Positions 18,776 to 27,335 of a stretch of DNA of 64,000 bases are shown here, one piece after another. The notes beneath the pieces are model-generated. The model ran no database searches, had not been told where the DNA came from, and worked only from the letters and a program-made list of their open reading frames with translations. The position numbers were made by a program, and so were the translations under genes. The stretch comes from Variovorax sp. Root473. GTDB lineage: Bacteria > Pseudomonadota > Gammaproteobacteria > Burkholderiales > Burkholderiaceae_C. Position 1 is the first letter of the stretch. Each line of letters starts with the position of its first letter. The stretch lies in NCBI RefSeq assembly GCF_001426505.1, contig NZ_LMEV01000017.1, forward strand, positions 291,899 to 355,898. Reading direction: 5' to 3'.

Positions 18776-20032
18776 TTGAACGCCTCACCGTCCGCCCGCG
18801 AAGGCGCGGAAACCACCGCCATTTCACCGTCCGTCTCGTCGGCGCAGTTCCTGCGCGCGGTGCTCGCATTGGGCGTCGGCGGCTTTGCCATCGGCACCGG
18901 CGAGTTCGTCATCATGGGCCTGCTGCCCGAGGTTGCGAAAGACATCGCCGTCACCATCCCGCAGGCCGGCCACGTCATCAGCGCCTATGCGCTGGGCGTG
19001 GTCATCGGCGCGCCCGTGCTCGCGGTGCTGGCCGCCGGCTGGGGCCGCCGCGCGCTGCTGATCGCACTGATGGCTGTGTTCGCGGCCGGCAACTTCGCCA
19101 GCGCGCTGGCGCCCGGCTACCTGTCGCTCAACCTGCTGCGCTTTGCCACCGGCCTGCCGCACGGCACCTACTTCGGCGTGGCCGCGCTCGTGGCCGCCAC
19201 GCTCGCGCCGCCGGGGCGGCGGGCGAGGGCGGTGGGCCTCGTGATGCTGGGGCTCACGGGCGCCACGCTGGTGGGCGTGCCCATCGCGGCGTGGCTGGGC
19301 CAGCTGTTCGGCTGGCGCGCGGCCTTCGTGTTCGTGGGCGTCATCGCGCTCGTCGCCGTGGCGCTGCTGCGCCGCGACGTGCCCGACATTGCGCCCGCCG
19401 CCGGCGCCAGCCCCTGGCGCGAACTCGGCGCGCTCAAGCGCAAGCAGGTGTGGTTCACGCTGGGCATCGGCGCCATCGGCTTCGGCGGCATGTTCGCCGT
19501 GTTCAGCTACATCAAGCCCACGCTGATCGAAGTGGCCGGCCTGCCGCTGGGCGGCGTGCCCTTCGTGCTCGCGCTGTTCGGCCTGGGCATGGTCACCGGC
19601 AACCTCGTGGGTTCGCGGCTGGCCGACAAGTCGCTCATGCGCACCATCGGCGGCGTGCTCGTGTACGCGGCGCTGGTGCTCGCCAGCTTCACCTTCGCGG
19701 CGCACCACGTGGTGACGGCGGCCTTCACCGTGTTCCTGATCGGCACCACCGTCGCCATCGGCCCGGCCCTGCAGATCCGCCTGATGGACGTGGCCGGCGA
19801 CGCGCAAACGCTCGCCGCCGCGCTCAACCACTCGGCCTTCAACATGGCCAACGCCCTCGGCGCCTGGCTCGGCGGCGTCGCCATCGCGGCCGGCCTGGGC
19901 TGGACGTCGACCGGCTGGGTCGGCGCGCTGCTGGCACTGGCGGGCGTGGGCATCTTCGCCTGGGCGCTGGCGAGCGCGCGTGCGGACGCGCGGCGGCCGG
20001 TGGACGTGGCTTGCGAAGGGTCGGCAAGCTGA
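18776..20032 (+). CDS. MFS transporter, DHA1 (AraJ/YdhP-like)
   Basis: A 418-residue, 12-helix transporter. The first helix carries FAIGTGEFVIMGLLPEVA, characteristic of the AraJ/YdhP/sugar-efflux branch of DHA1. Loop 4-5 has RFATGLPHGTYFGVAALVAA. Probable proton-linked exporter of arabinose-like sugars, purines or drugs; the substrate is not decided by sequence. The start is TTG 18776, supported by AGGAG at 18764-18768 with 7-nt spacing. Monocistronic, with a TAGGG/CCCTA dyad just upstream. Confidence 0.88.
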   Translation: MNASPSAREGAETTAISPSVSSAQFLRAVLALGVGGFAIGTGEFVIMGLLPEVAKDIAVTIPQAGHVISAYALGVVIGAPVLAVLAAGWGRRALLIALMAVFAAGNFASALAPGYLSLNLLRFATGLPHGTYFGVAALVAATLAPPGRRARAVGLVMLGLTGATLVGVPIAAWLGQLFGWRAAFVFVGVIALVAVALLRRDVPDIAPAAGASPWRELGALKRKQVWFTLGIGAIGFGGMFAVFSYIKPTLIEVAGLPLGGVPFVLALFGLGMVTGNLVGSRLADKSLMRTIGGVLVYAALVLASFTFAAHHVVTAAFTVFLIGTTVAIGPALQIRLMDVAGDAQTLAAALNHSAFNMANALGAWLGGVAIAAGLGWTSTGWVGALLALAGVGIFAWALASARADARRPVDVACEGSAS

Positions 20033-20223
20033 GAGTGAGAGGCTGCTCTGCGGCGCAGATGCCGTCAGAGCGCCGAGCGCCGAGCGACGCGCCGGCCTGT
20101 TTCCCCGCAGGCCGCCAGGCGCGCCGCGCGCCTGAATCTCGCCCGCCTGCAGGAATGCGCGGCCGTGCCTATGATGACCGCCGCCCCCTACCTCCTACCT
20201 CTCCTACCCCTTGGAGCGCGCGC

Positions 20224-21234
20224 ATGAGCATCCCCACCACCCGCCTGGGCCGCACCGGCCTCACTGTGTCCCGCCTGGCCCTGGGCACCATGACCTTCGG
20301 CCTGCAGACCGACGAGGCCGTGTCGTTCCAGATCCTCGACAAGGCCGCCGACGCCGGCATCAACTTCCTCGACACCGCCGACGTTTACCCGCTGGGCGGC
20401 ACCGTCGAGACCACCGGGCGCACCGAAGAGATCATCGGCAACTGGCTCGAGAAGCAGGGCGCCGCGGGCCGTCGCCGCTTCGTGGTCGCGACCAAGGCCG
20501 TCAACAAGGTCGGCCCCAACCCCTGGGACCAGGGCGCCTCGCGCAAGCATCTGCTCGACGCCATCGATCTCTCGCTCAAGCGCCTGAAGACCGACCACGT
20601 CGACCTGTACCAGCTGCACATGGACGACCGCGAGACCCCGCTCGAAGAGAGCCTCGAAGCGCTCGACGTCATCGTGAAGTCGGGCCGCGCGCGCTACATC
20701 GGCGTGTCGAATTTCCTGGCCTACCGCCTGGCCCGTGCGCTGGGCAAGTCGGAGCTGCACCGATTCACGCGCTTCGTGTCGGTGCAGCCGCGCTACAGCC
20801 TGCTGTTCCGCGAGATCGAGCGCGAGCTGCTGCCGCTTGCGGGCGAAGAAGGCCTGGGCGTGATCCCCTACAACCCGCTGGCCGGCGGCCTGCTCACCGG
20901 CAAGTACAAGCCCGGTGCCAAGCCCGAGGAAAACACCCGCTTCACGCTCGGCACCGCTGGCGGCATGTACCAGGACCGCTACTGGAATGAGCGCAGCTTC
21001 CAGACGGTGACGCAGCTGCACGCGCTCGCTGACGAGGCCGGCGTGCCGCTGGCCACGCTCGCCGTCGCCTGGGTCATGGCCAACCCGCTCATCACCGCGC
21101 CGCTGCTGGGCGCCAGCCGCCCCGACCAGCTCGACGCCACCGTGGCCGCCGCCAGCTACGTGCTCGACCCCGCGCTCAAGCAGAAGCTCGACGCGCTCAC
21201 GGCCGAGTACCGCAAGGGCGACGCGCCCCGCTGA
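20224..21234 (+). CDS. Aldo/keto reductase
   Basis: NADPH-dependent reductase with a TIM-barrel fold, 336 residues. The catalytic tetrad is intact: Asp50, Tyr55 (LDTADVY), Lys91 (VATKAV) and His132 (YQLHMDD). The C-terminal NADP-binding region includes the GAS-R-x-Q motif (LLGASRPDQLD). It belongs to the broad Tas/YghZ-like group that reduces aldehydes and ketones; the substrate is unknown. ATG 20224 is preceded by GGAG at 20212. The long upstream frame is a shadow of the MFS gene. Confidence 0.92.
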   Translation: MSIPTTRLGRTGLTVSRLALGTMTFGLQTDEAVSFQILDKAADAGINFLDTADVYPLGGTVETTGRTEEIIGNWLEKQGAAGRRRFVVATKAVNKVGPNPWDQGASRKHLLDAIDLSLKRLKTDHVDLYQLHMDDRETPLEESLEALDVIVKSGRARYIGVSNFLAYRLARALGKSELHRFTRFVSVQPRYSLLFREIERELLPLAGEEGLGVIPYNPLAGGLLTGKYKPGAKPEENTRFTLGTAGGMYQDRYWNERSFQTVTQLHALADEAGVPLATLAVAWVMANPLITAPLLGASRPDQLDATVAAASYVLDPALKQKLDALTAEYRKGDAPR

Positions 21235-21383
21235 GCGAACGGGCGCGTGCCGGCGCCCCGGATGGCCTGCGCCCCGTACGTGCTTGGGCCATGCGGGAGA
21301 ATCGCGGCCGGCATGACGACTTCCCACACCCCCTTCCGGCGCGCCGCCCTGCGGCACCCGGCATCGACCGAACGGCGGCCCGC

Positions 21384-22322
21384 ATGGCGCAGCTGATGTC
21401 GCTGCTGGTGCAGAACGCGATCCTGGTGGTGTTTGCCGCCAGTTTTGCCGCGCGCCTGGGCCTGCCCGTGCCGGCCGCGGCCGTGCTGGTCGTCACCGGC
21501 GCGCTGCTTGCGGCGGGCGATGTGTCGGTGGTCGGCGTGGTGCTGGCTGCCGTGGTCGCCAACCTGCTGGGCGACGGCGCATGGTTCTATGCCGGGCGCC
21601 GCTTCGGCTACCGCTTCATGCGGCTGCTGTGCCGCATCTCGCTGTCGCAAGACTCGTGCGTGCGCCGCGGCGAATCGCTCATTTCAGACTGGGGCGGCAT
21701 GTCGCTCGTGGCCGCCAAGTTCGTGCCGGGCGTCTCCGTGGTGGCGCCGCCCATGGCCGGCGCACTCGGCATGTCGGTGCGGCGCTTCGTCGGCTTCGAC
21801 ATCGTCGCCGCGCTGGTCTGGACGGGCCTGTTCCTGGGCCTCGGCTGGCTCTTTCGCAACCAGATCCAGCAGGTGCTCGCCGTGCTGGCACAGGCCGGCG
21901 GCATCGCCACCGCCGCGCTGGGCGTGGTGCTGCTCGTGATGCTCGTCGTGCGCTACTGGCGCCGCCGCGCCTTTGCCAAGCTCACCGGCATGCCGCGCAT
22001 CAGCGTCGACGAACTGTTCGACCTGATGAGCGGCGACGTGCCGCCGCTGGTGATCGACGTGCGCGGCGAAGCCGGCGTGCAGGTCGACCCGCGCCGCATT
22101 CCGGGCGCGCTGTCGTACACCCTCAAGGCGCTGCAGCAGCGCCAACTCGACCTGGCGATCGATCCGAATCGCGACGTGGTGCTGTACTGCAACTGCCCCA
22201 ATGAAGTCTCGGCCGCGCAGGCCGCGCGCGTACTGCTGGCGCGCGGGGCGCGGCGGGCGCTGCCGCTCACGGGTGGGCTCGATGCGTGGGTGGCGTCGGG
22301 GCGCCCGACCAGCGTGCACTGA
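21384..22322 (+). CDS. DedA-family membrane protein fused to a rhodanese domain
   Basis: 312 residues. The N-terminal ~195 are a DedA/SNARE-associated domain: hydrophobic segments, the amphipathic re-entrant region VVANLLGDGAWFYAGRRFG and the VAAKFVPGVSVVAPPMAG motif of this flippase-like family. The C-terminal ~100 residues form a cytoplasmic rhodanese domain (LVIDVRGEAG ... VVLYCNCPNE) with candidate active-site Cys269 or Cys271. DedA proteins act in lipid carrier recycling and membrane homeostasis; rhodanese modules transfer sulfane sulfur or sense redox state. The joint function is unknown. ATG 21384 follows weak ribosome-binding signals; an upstream reading adds 31 Arg/Pro-rich residues and is rejected. 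Confidence 0.87.
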   Translation: MAQLMSLLVQNAILVVFAASFAARLGLPVPAAAVLVVTGALLAAGDVSVVGVVLAAVVANLLGDGAWFYAGRRFGYRFMRLLCRISLSQDSCVRRGESLISDWGGMSLVAAKFVPGVSVVAPPMAGALGMSVRRFVGFDIVAALVWTGLFLGLGWLFRNQIQQVLAVLAQAGGIATAALGVVLLVMLVVRYWRRRAFAKLTGMPRISVDELFDLMSGDVPPLVIDVRGEAGVQVDPRRIPGALSYTLKALQQRQLDLAIDPNRDVVLYCNCPNEVSAAQAARVLLARGARRALPLTGGLDAWVASGRPTSVH

Positions 22323-22356
22323 ACGCACCAGGACGAACGAGGCACGCACCCCGCCG

Positions 22357-23721
22357 ATGAACCTCCGCACCAAGATCGTCGCGCTGGCAGTCGCGCCCCT
22401 GCTGATCGCCCTGGTGCTCGTGGCCCTGGCCGTGCGCCACCAGGAGCACGACCTCGCCCAGCGCGAGCGGGCCCTCATCGAACGCAGCTACATGGCGCAG
22501 CGCCGCAGCGAGCTGCGCAGCTATGTCGAGCTGGCCGTGAGCAACCTGCTGCCGCTGTACGAATCGGGCCTGGACGACGAGGCCACGCGCACCGAGGCGC
22601 TGCGCCGCCTGGCCACGCTCAACTACGGCGACGACGGCTACTTCTTCGTCTACGACATGGACGGCAACTCGCTCATGCACTCGCGCCAGCCCGAGCTGGT
22701 CGGCCAGAACCTGTGGAACCTGCGCGATTCGCATGGCCGCTTCACCATCCAGGAGCTGATCAAGGGCTCGCGCGACAAGGGCGGCGCCTATGTCGAGTAC
22801 GAATGGCGCAAGCCCTCGAGCGCGCAGATGGCGCCCAAGCTCGGCTACGTCACCGCGCTGCCGCGCTGGAACTGGATGGTCGGCACCGGCCTGTACCTGG
22901 ACGACATCCAGTCGACCATGGACACGCTCGACCGGCAGATGAACGCCAACGTCACCGCCACGCTGCTGTGGATTGCCGGCATCGCCGCGCTGTGCCTGGG
23001 TGTGGTCAGCGCTGCGGGGCTGCTGCTCAACCTCAGTGAGCACCGCACGGCCGAAGCCAAGCTGCGCCTGCTCGCGCGCCGCGTGGTGCAGTCGCAGGAA
23101 GAAGAGCGCGGCTATCTGGCGCGTGAGCTGCATGACGGCACCAGCCAGACGCTGGTGTCGGCCAAGCTGCTGATCGAATCGGCCGTCGAGTCGCTCGACC
23201 GCGCGCACCAGCCGTCGCCACCTGCGCTCGGCAAGGCGCTGCAGCGGCTGAACGATTCGCTCACCGAGGTGCGCCGCATCTCGCACCGGCTGCGCCCCGC
23301 GCTGCTCGACACCCTGGGCCTGCCCGCCGCGCTGGAGCGCCTGGGCGCGGAGTTCGGCGAAGAAGGCGGCATCGACGCGTCGATCATGGTCGAGGGCGAG
23401 CCCTTCGAGCTGTCGCAAGAAGCCAAGACCGCGCTCTTTCGCGTCACGCAGGAAGCGTTGACCAATGTGCGCAAACACGCCCGTGCGCAGCAGGTGCACA
23501 TCGCACTGGGCTTCGACGAAGAGGCCGTGCGCCTGGAGATCAGCGACGACGGCGTCGGCTTCAACGTCGAGGCCATGCAGCTCGACCCGCAGCGCGGTAT
23601 CGGCCTGCGCAACATGCGCGAGCGCATGGAGTCCATCGAAGGCCGGCTGCGCATGCGCTCGGGCCGGGGCCACACCTCCATCGTGGCCGAAGTGCCCGCG
23701 CGGCGCGCAAAGCCAGAATAG
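22357..23721 (+). CDS. Cache-domain sensor histidine kinase (HisKA_3, NarX-like)
   Basis: 454 residues. A membrane helix at ~6-26 is followed by a periplasmic single-Cache domain (~35-195: YGDDGYFFVYDMDGNSLMH ... WMVGTGLYLDDI), a second helix (~207-230) and a HisKA_3 dimerisation domain with His259 (ARELHDGTSQ). An ATPase domain with DDGVGF and GIGLRNMRER follows. The Cache domain suggests sensing of a small organic ligand outside the membrane. It lies 5 bp before a NarL-type regulator, making a canonical pair. ATG 22357 is taken because it opens directly into the first helix. Confidence 0.93.
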   Translation: MNLRTKIVALAVAPLLIALVLVALAVRHQEHDLAQRERALIERSYMAQRRSELRSYVELAVSNLLPLYESGLDDEATRTEALRRLATLNYGDDGYFFVYDMDGNSLMHSRQPELVGQNLWNLRDSHGRFTIQELIKGSRDKGGAYVEYEWRKPSSAQMAPKLGYVTALPRWNWMVGTGLYLDDIQSTMDTLDRQMNANVTATLLWIAGIAALCLGVVSAAGLLLNLSEHRTAEAKLRLLARRVVQSQEEERGYLARELHDGTSQTLVSAKLLIESAVESLDRAHQPSPPALGKALQRLNDSLTEVRRISHRLRPALLDTLGLPAALERLGAEFGEEGGIDASIMVEGEPFELSQEAKTALFRVTQEALTNVRKHARAQQVHIALGFDEEAVRLEISDDGVGFNVEAMQLDPQRGIGLRNMRERMESIEGRLRMRSGRGHTSIVAEVPARRAKPE

Positions 23722-23726
23722 CGGCC

Positions 23727-24398
23727 ATGAATGAAGTCCCCGCCACCGCCGCTGCTGCCCCTGTGGTCGTGCGCCTGTTTTTGGTCGACGACCACCCGCT
23801 GGTGCGCGACGGCCTGCGCGCGCGCCTGGGCGCCATGCCTGGCCTGGAGATCGTGGGCGAGGCTGGCAGCGGGGCCGAGGCGCTGGCGCTCGTCGGCCCC
23901 GCGCAGCCGCACCTGGTGCTCATGGATGTCGGCATGAAGGACATGAACGGCATCGAGCTGGCGGCGCTGCTGCTGCAGCATCAGCACCAGCCCGCGCCGC
24001 ACATCGTGATGCTCAGCATGTACGACAACCCCGAGTACGTGCAGAAGGCCCTGCAGGTCGGCGCGCGCGGCTACGTGTTGAAAGATGCGCCGGCTGCAGA
24101 GATCGTGGCCGCCATCGAGGCCGTGTCGGCGGGCGGTACCTTCCTGAGCCCGGCCGTGTCGAAGAAACTCTTTCGCAACCAGACGCCGCGCCCGCTGCTC
24201 ACGCCGCGCGAGAGTGAAATCCTGAGCGCGCTCGGCCGTGGCGAATCGAGCAAGCAGATCGCGCGCGACCTCGGCCTGAGCGTGCGCACCGTGGAGGCGC
24301 ACCGCCAGAGCATCAAGCGGCGCCTGGGCATCGAAGGGCAGGCGGAGCTCATCAAGTACGCGGTGGAACATGCGCGAGCGTTTGACGGGCAGGGGTGA
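23727..24398 (+). CDS. NarL/LuxR-family response regulator
   Basis: 223 residues. The receiver domain (~14-132) has Asp21/Asp22, phospho-acceptor Asp67 (LVLMDVGM) and Lys in YVLKDA. A LuxR-type DNA-binding domain (~155-215: LTPRESEILSALGRGESSKQIARDL...) follows. The partner kinase stops 5 bp upstream. The next gene starts 53 bp after the stop and looks unrelated. Targets are unknown. Confidence 0.93.
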   Translation: MNEVPATAAAAPVVVRLFLVDDHPLVRDGLRARLGAMPGLEIVGEAGSGAEALALVGPAQPHLVLMDVGMKDMNGIELAALLLQHQHQPAPHIVMLSMYDNPEYVQKALQVGARGYVLKDAPAAEIVAAIEAVSAGGTFLSPAVSKKLFRNQTPRPLLTPRESEILSALGRGESSKQIARDLGLSVRTVEAHRQSIKRRLGIEGQAELIKYAVEHARAFDGQG

Positions 24399-24451
24399 GG
24401 TGCTGCGGATGTGGGGTGGCTTCCGCTTGTTCGAGACGCCGACCTTTCGTC

Positions 24452-24934
24452 ATGGATAAATTCTTGCTGCAACAGCAGGTGCTGGAACGGCTCGCCGAAG
24501 ACCTGCTGCAAGCCGAACAGGCAGTGCGGGCGGCCCATGAAACGGCGACTCACGAAGAAAACATCGCCGAAAACAAATACGACACATTGGGACTCGAAGC
24601 CGCCTACCTGGCCACCGGCCAAGCCCGGCGCGCCGAAGCCATACGCCAGGCGATGGCCCATTGGCGCCGATTCCGCCCGCGTCCCTACGACGCCAGCAAA
24701 GGCATACAGCTCGGCTCGCTGGTCTGCCTGGTCGATTCCGATGACAAGCAACAACAGCTCTTTCTCGGCCCGGATGGGGGCAGCATGAAGTTGGTCAGCG
24801 GCGCTGAGCTTGTTCAGGTCATCAGCAGCAAAGCCCCTTTGGCCAGGGCAATGCAGGGAAAGTGCGAAGGTGATGAGGTGTCGATACAGGACGCTCCAAT
24901 CCGACAGCAGTTTGAGGTGCTGCGGGTTCTTTAA
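24452..24934 (+). CDS. GreA/GreB-family-like elongation factor protein
   Basis: 160 residues. The N-terminal ~80 form a charged helical region (EENIAENKYDTLGLEAAYLATGQ) like the coiled coil of Gre factors. The C-terminal part (KLVSGAELVQVISSKAPLARAMQGKCEGDEVSI) fits the FKBP-like GreA C-domain, where 'SPLGRALLGKKVGDEV' is the usual pattern. The coiled coil is not the canonical GreA arrangement, so anti-pausing activity is uncertain; it may bind the RNA polymerase secondary channel in another role. The gene looks lower in GC than its neighbours and opens a 1.6-kb atypical segment. Confidence 0.65.
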   Translation: MDKFLLQQQVLERLAEDLLQAEQAVRAAHETATHEENIAENKYDTLGLEAAYLATGQARRAEAIRQAMAHWRRFRPRPYDASKGIQLGSLVCLVDSDDKQQQLFLGPDGGSMKLVSGAELVQVISSKAPLARAMQGKCEGDEVSIQDAPIRQQFEVLRVL

Positions 24935-25210
24935 GCCGCAAGCAAGTTCACGCCGAATTGGCCAAGGTCAGCAGACGTGCAGGCGTCGTGAACGTACCGG
25001 CTGGTAGCAAGGCCAGCGGTACTCAAAACCGGCCACTGGGTCGAGATGACATGCGCACATGAATGACCGCCGCGTGGCCATGACCAGGCGCCAAGCAAAC
25101 CAGGGTAGACAAGCCTCCATCCACAGCGAGATGAAATCGCGCAGCGATGGAGGCTCTGGTTGCTATCGAGTGGCAGTGGCCAGGGTGGCTGAACTCTGGA
25201 GTGCCGTGGG
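24935..25210. other. Lower-GC intergenic segment with long inverted repeat
   Basis: No convincing gene. A minus-strand frame is open across it but has no ribosome binding site or family likeness. The base composition looks lower in GC than the surroundings. It contains the hairpin listed at 25098-25161. It could be the worn remains of a mobile element; no transposase or target duplication was found. Confidence 0.4.
25098..25161. repeat. Inverted repeat / long hairpin
   Basis: AGCCTCCATC (25112-25121) is matched by GATGGAGGCT (25146-25155) around a 24-nt loop. The stem continues with AACCAG (25098-25103) against CTGGTT (25156-25161), with an 8-nt bulge on the left arm. Sixteen base pairs in all, with no T-run. 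It sits about 50 bp past the 3' end of the DUF1993 gene. It could be a structured RNA, a terminator-like element or a mobile-element scar. Confidence 0.5.
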
Positions 25211-25720
25211 TTAGTAGGCACCCATGTAGTCGCGCTTGCCGATCTCGATACCGTTGTGACGCAAGATGGCATAGGTGGTGGTCACGTGGAAGAAAAACTG
25301 CGGCAGTCCATAGTGCAGAAGATATGCGCTGGCGGTCAGCTTCTTTTCCTTTGGAGTGCCGGGGCGCAATACGATCTCGCGGCTCTCGCTTGAATCAAAT
25401 TGCTCAGACTTGAAGGAGCCGACATGAGCCAAAGCTTTGGCGATCAACGCTTGCAGGTCGGCGAAGCTGACCTCGGTGTCGGGCCAGGACGGCACCTCGG
25501 CCCCAGCCAGGCGCGAGGCAATGCCCTTGGAGAAGTCTGCGGCGATCTGTACCTGACGTACCAGCGGAAACATGTCGGGGAACAGCCGCGCCTGCAACAG
25601 CGCATTTGGATCGATATTTTTTTGCGTCGCTTGGTCTTCGGCCTTCTTGAGCACGTCGGACAGGGCGCGCAGCATCTGCTGCATGACGGAAACGGAGGCG
25701 TTGTACAGCGGGCTGGTCAT
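25211..25720 (-). CDS. DUF1993 family protein
   Basis: 169 residues matching the DUF1993 pattern: N-terminal YNASVSVMQQMLRALSDVLKKAE, central FPDMFPLVRQVQIAADFSKGIASRLAG, and C-terminal YLLHYGLPQFFFHVTTTYAILRHNGIEIGKRDYMG. The fold is thought to be DinB-like helical, with no assigned function. The start ATG 25720 is clear. It is a single-gene unit in a segment with lower GC than its neighbours, and is divergent from the DUF938 gene. Confidence 0.85.
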   Translation of the reverse strand: MTSPLYNASVSVMQQMLRALSDVLKKAEDQATQKNIDPNALLQARLFPDMFPLVRQVQIAADFSKGIASRLAGAEVPSWPDTEVSFADLQALIAKALAHVGSFKSEQFDSSESREIVLRPGTPKEKKLTASAYLLHYGLPQFFFHVTTTYAILRHNGIEIGKRDYMGAY

Positions 25721-26013
25721 GGTGAATTCACTTCAAAAATTGGACGCGATGGTCGGAGTTGGCGTGGCAGAGATACTGCCGACCATGCAAGGCTAACAGC
25801 ATGGGGCGAACTGAATTGCCGCGGCTTTTGTGGCCAGATTTTCTTCCCGATCGTGGTTGGAGCAGCCGCGGTGAAGGGCAGTTCATTGGCAAAAATGCAG
25901 ACGCCCGACAGGCCGTGATCGCTGCATTGCCGACGCAGCCGAACTGCGAAAAAGGGGGCTCATCGATCTCGTTTTGTTACCCTGAAAGCTGTAGCAGACC
26001 CAAGCCTCTCTTG
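25721..26013. other. Divergent intergenic region, no gene seen
   Basis: Separates the DUF1993 and DUF938 genes and should hold both promoters. A plus-strand frame runs through it into DUF938, but its residues resemble no family I know and it lacks a ribosome binding site. I saw no strong repeat. Confidence 0.4.
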
Positions 26014-26661
26014 ATGTCCACCCTTCCCTCCAGCCCCGCCGCCGACCGCAACAAGCAACCCATCCTCGATGCCCTGACCCGCATCCTCGGTGAGCGCGGC
26101 ACCGCACTTGAAATCGCCTCCGGCACAGGCCAACACGCCGCCTGGTTCGCCGCTGCCATGCCCGCATGGATCTGGCAGCCCACCGACGCAGACGCCCGCA
26201 TGCTCCCCACAATGGCCAGTCGCGTCGAGCAAGCCGCGCTGCCCAATCTGCGCCCGCCGCTGTTGCTCGACGTGACGGCGCCGCAGTGGCCGTCGCAAGG
26301 CTCCACGTTCGCTCAAGAAGGCAAAGAAGAAGAAAAGTTCGACGCCATCTACTGCGCCAACATGCTGCACATCGCACCCTGGTCCACCTGTGCCGCGCTG
26401 ATGGCCGGTGCCGCGCGGCATCTGCGGTCCGGCTCCGGTGTGCTGATCACCTACGGGCCTTACTTCGAAGACGAGGCACAGCACGGCCCGACCGCACCGA
26501 GCAACCTGGCGTTCGACGAAGACCTGCGCGCGCGCAATCCCGCCTGGGGTATCCGGCGCATTGAGGATGTGGTGGCCGAGGCGCGCCGTGTCGGCCTCGC
26601 GTTGCGTGAGCGGCACGCGATGCCTGCGAACAACCTGCTGTTGGTCTTCGGCTTCAACTGA
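26014..26661 (+). CDS. DUF938 family SAM-dependent methyltransferase-like protein
   Basis: 215 residues with a class I methyltransferase fold: the glycine-rich AdoMet loop EIASGTGQHAAWFA (~33-46), an acidic residue after strand 2 (PTDADARM) and YCANMLHIAPW at motif IV. The last phrase and ITYGPYFED are marks of DUF938. The substrate is unknown. An insert of about seven charged residues (EGKEEEK) near 105 is unusual. ATG 26014 is used; TTG 26011 directly precedes it. Confidence 0.85.
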   Translation: MSTLPSSPAADRNKQPILDALTRILGERGTALEIASGTGQHAAWFAAAMPAWIWQPTDADARMLPTMASRVEQAALPNLRPPLLLDVTAPQWPSQGSTFAQEGKEEEKFDAIYCANMLHIAPWSTCAALMAGAARHLRSGSGVLITYGPYFEDEAQHGPTAPSNLAFDEDLRARNPAWGIRRIEDVVAEARRVGLALRERHAMPANNLLLVFGFN

Positions 26662-26759
26662 GATGCGCGAAGGCGGCGTCGCCCGCCAAGGGGCTCTGCA
26701 TGGCGATTCGGCTCACTCGCGCTAGAGTCGGCCCACGTCCACAAGACCGGCCTGCGCCC

Positions 26760-27317
26760 ATGCTCGACACCTCCCTGCCGACGCCTCCTCGTTCATCCGC
26801 ACCGCTGTTGCTGCCCCGACAGCGGCTGCTGCTCCGACTGATCCCCGCCGTCACCGCCTGCCTCCTGGCCATCGGCTGCGCGAGCCCGCCGCCCGTGCGC
26901 GCACCGGGTCGTTCGGTTCCCAGCAGCAACATCCCGCCGTTGACCTCCGAGCAATCGAACAGCATCACGATCCACGCGCTGGGGCTGGTCGGCACGCCGT
27001 ACCGCTATGGCGGCAATTCACCCGAGGGCGGTTTCGATTGCAGCGGGCTCATCGGCTACGTGTACCGCCACAGCGTGGGGCAGGTGCCGCCGCGCACGGT
27101 GTCGCGCATGGCGGGATTCGGCCGGCCGGTGCCGATGTCCGAGCTTCGCTCGGGTGACCTGGTGCTGTTCGGCTCGGCATCGCCCACGCATGCGGGCATC
27201 TATGTGGGCGACGGGCGTTTCGTGCATGCGCCGTCCACGGGCGGCGAGGTGCGGCTCGACCGGCTCGATGGCGTGTACTGGTCGCGCCAGCCCACGCAGG
27301 CGCGCCGGCCCGGTTGA
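26760..27317 (+). CDS. NlpC/P60-family lipoprotein endopeptidase
   Basis: 185 residues. The N-terminus has a long Pro/Arg-rich lead, then a hydrophobic stretch ending in a lipobox, LAIGC, with lipidated Cys40. The mature protein is therefore probably attached to the outer membrane. The NlpC/P60 domain (~68-180) has nucleophile Cys94 (FDCSGLIGYVYR), His144 (THAGIYVG) and a polar third residue at His156 (FVHAPSTGG). Such enzymes cut peptidoglycan stem peptides (Spr/MepS type). ATG 26760 gives a rather long n-region, and a start nearer the hydrophobic core cannot be excluded. Confidence 0.87.
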   Translation: MLDTSLPTPPRSSAPLLLPRQRLLLRLIPAVTACLLAIGCASPPPVRAPGRSVPSSNIPPLTSEQSNSITIHALGLVGTPYRYGGNSPEGGFDCSGLIGYVYRHSVGQVPPRTVSRMAGFGRPVPMSELRSGDLVLFGSASPTHAGIYVGDGRFVHAPSTGGEVRLDRLDGVYWSRQPTQARRPG

Positions 27318-27335
27318 TCCGGCAAGGCGGACGCG

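Noticed and set aside
24931..25272. Minus-strand open frame of about 113 codons in the gap before DUF1993
   Set aside because: No ribosome binding site and no family pattern, and it overlaps the end of DUF1993. Kept only as part of the gap description.
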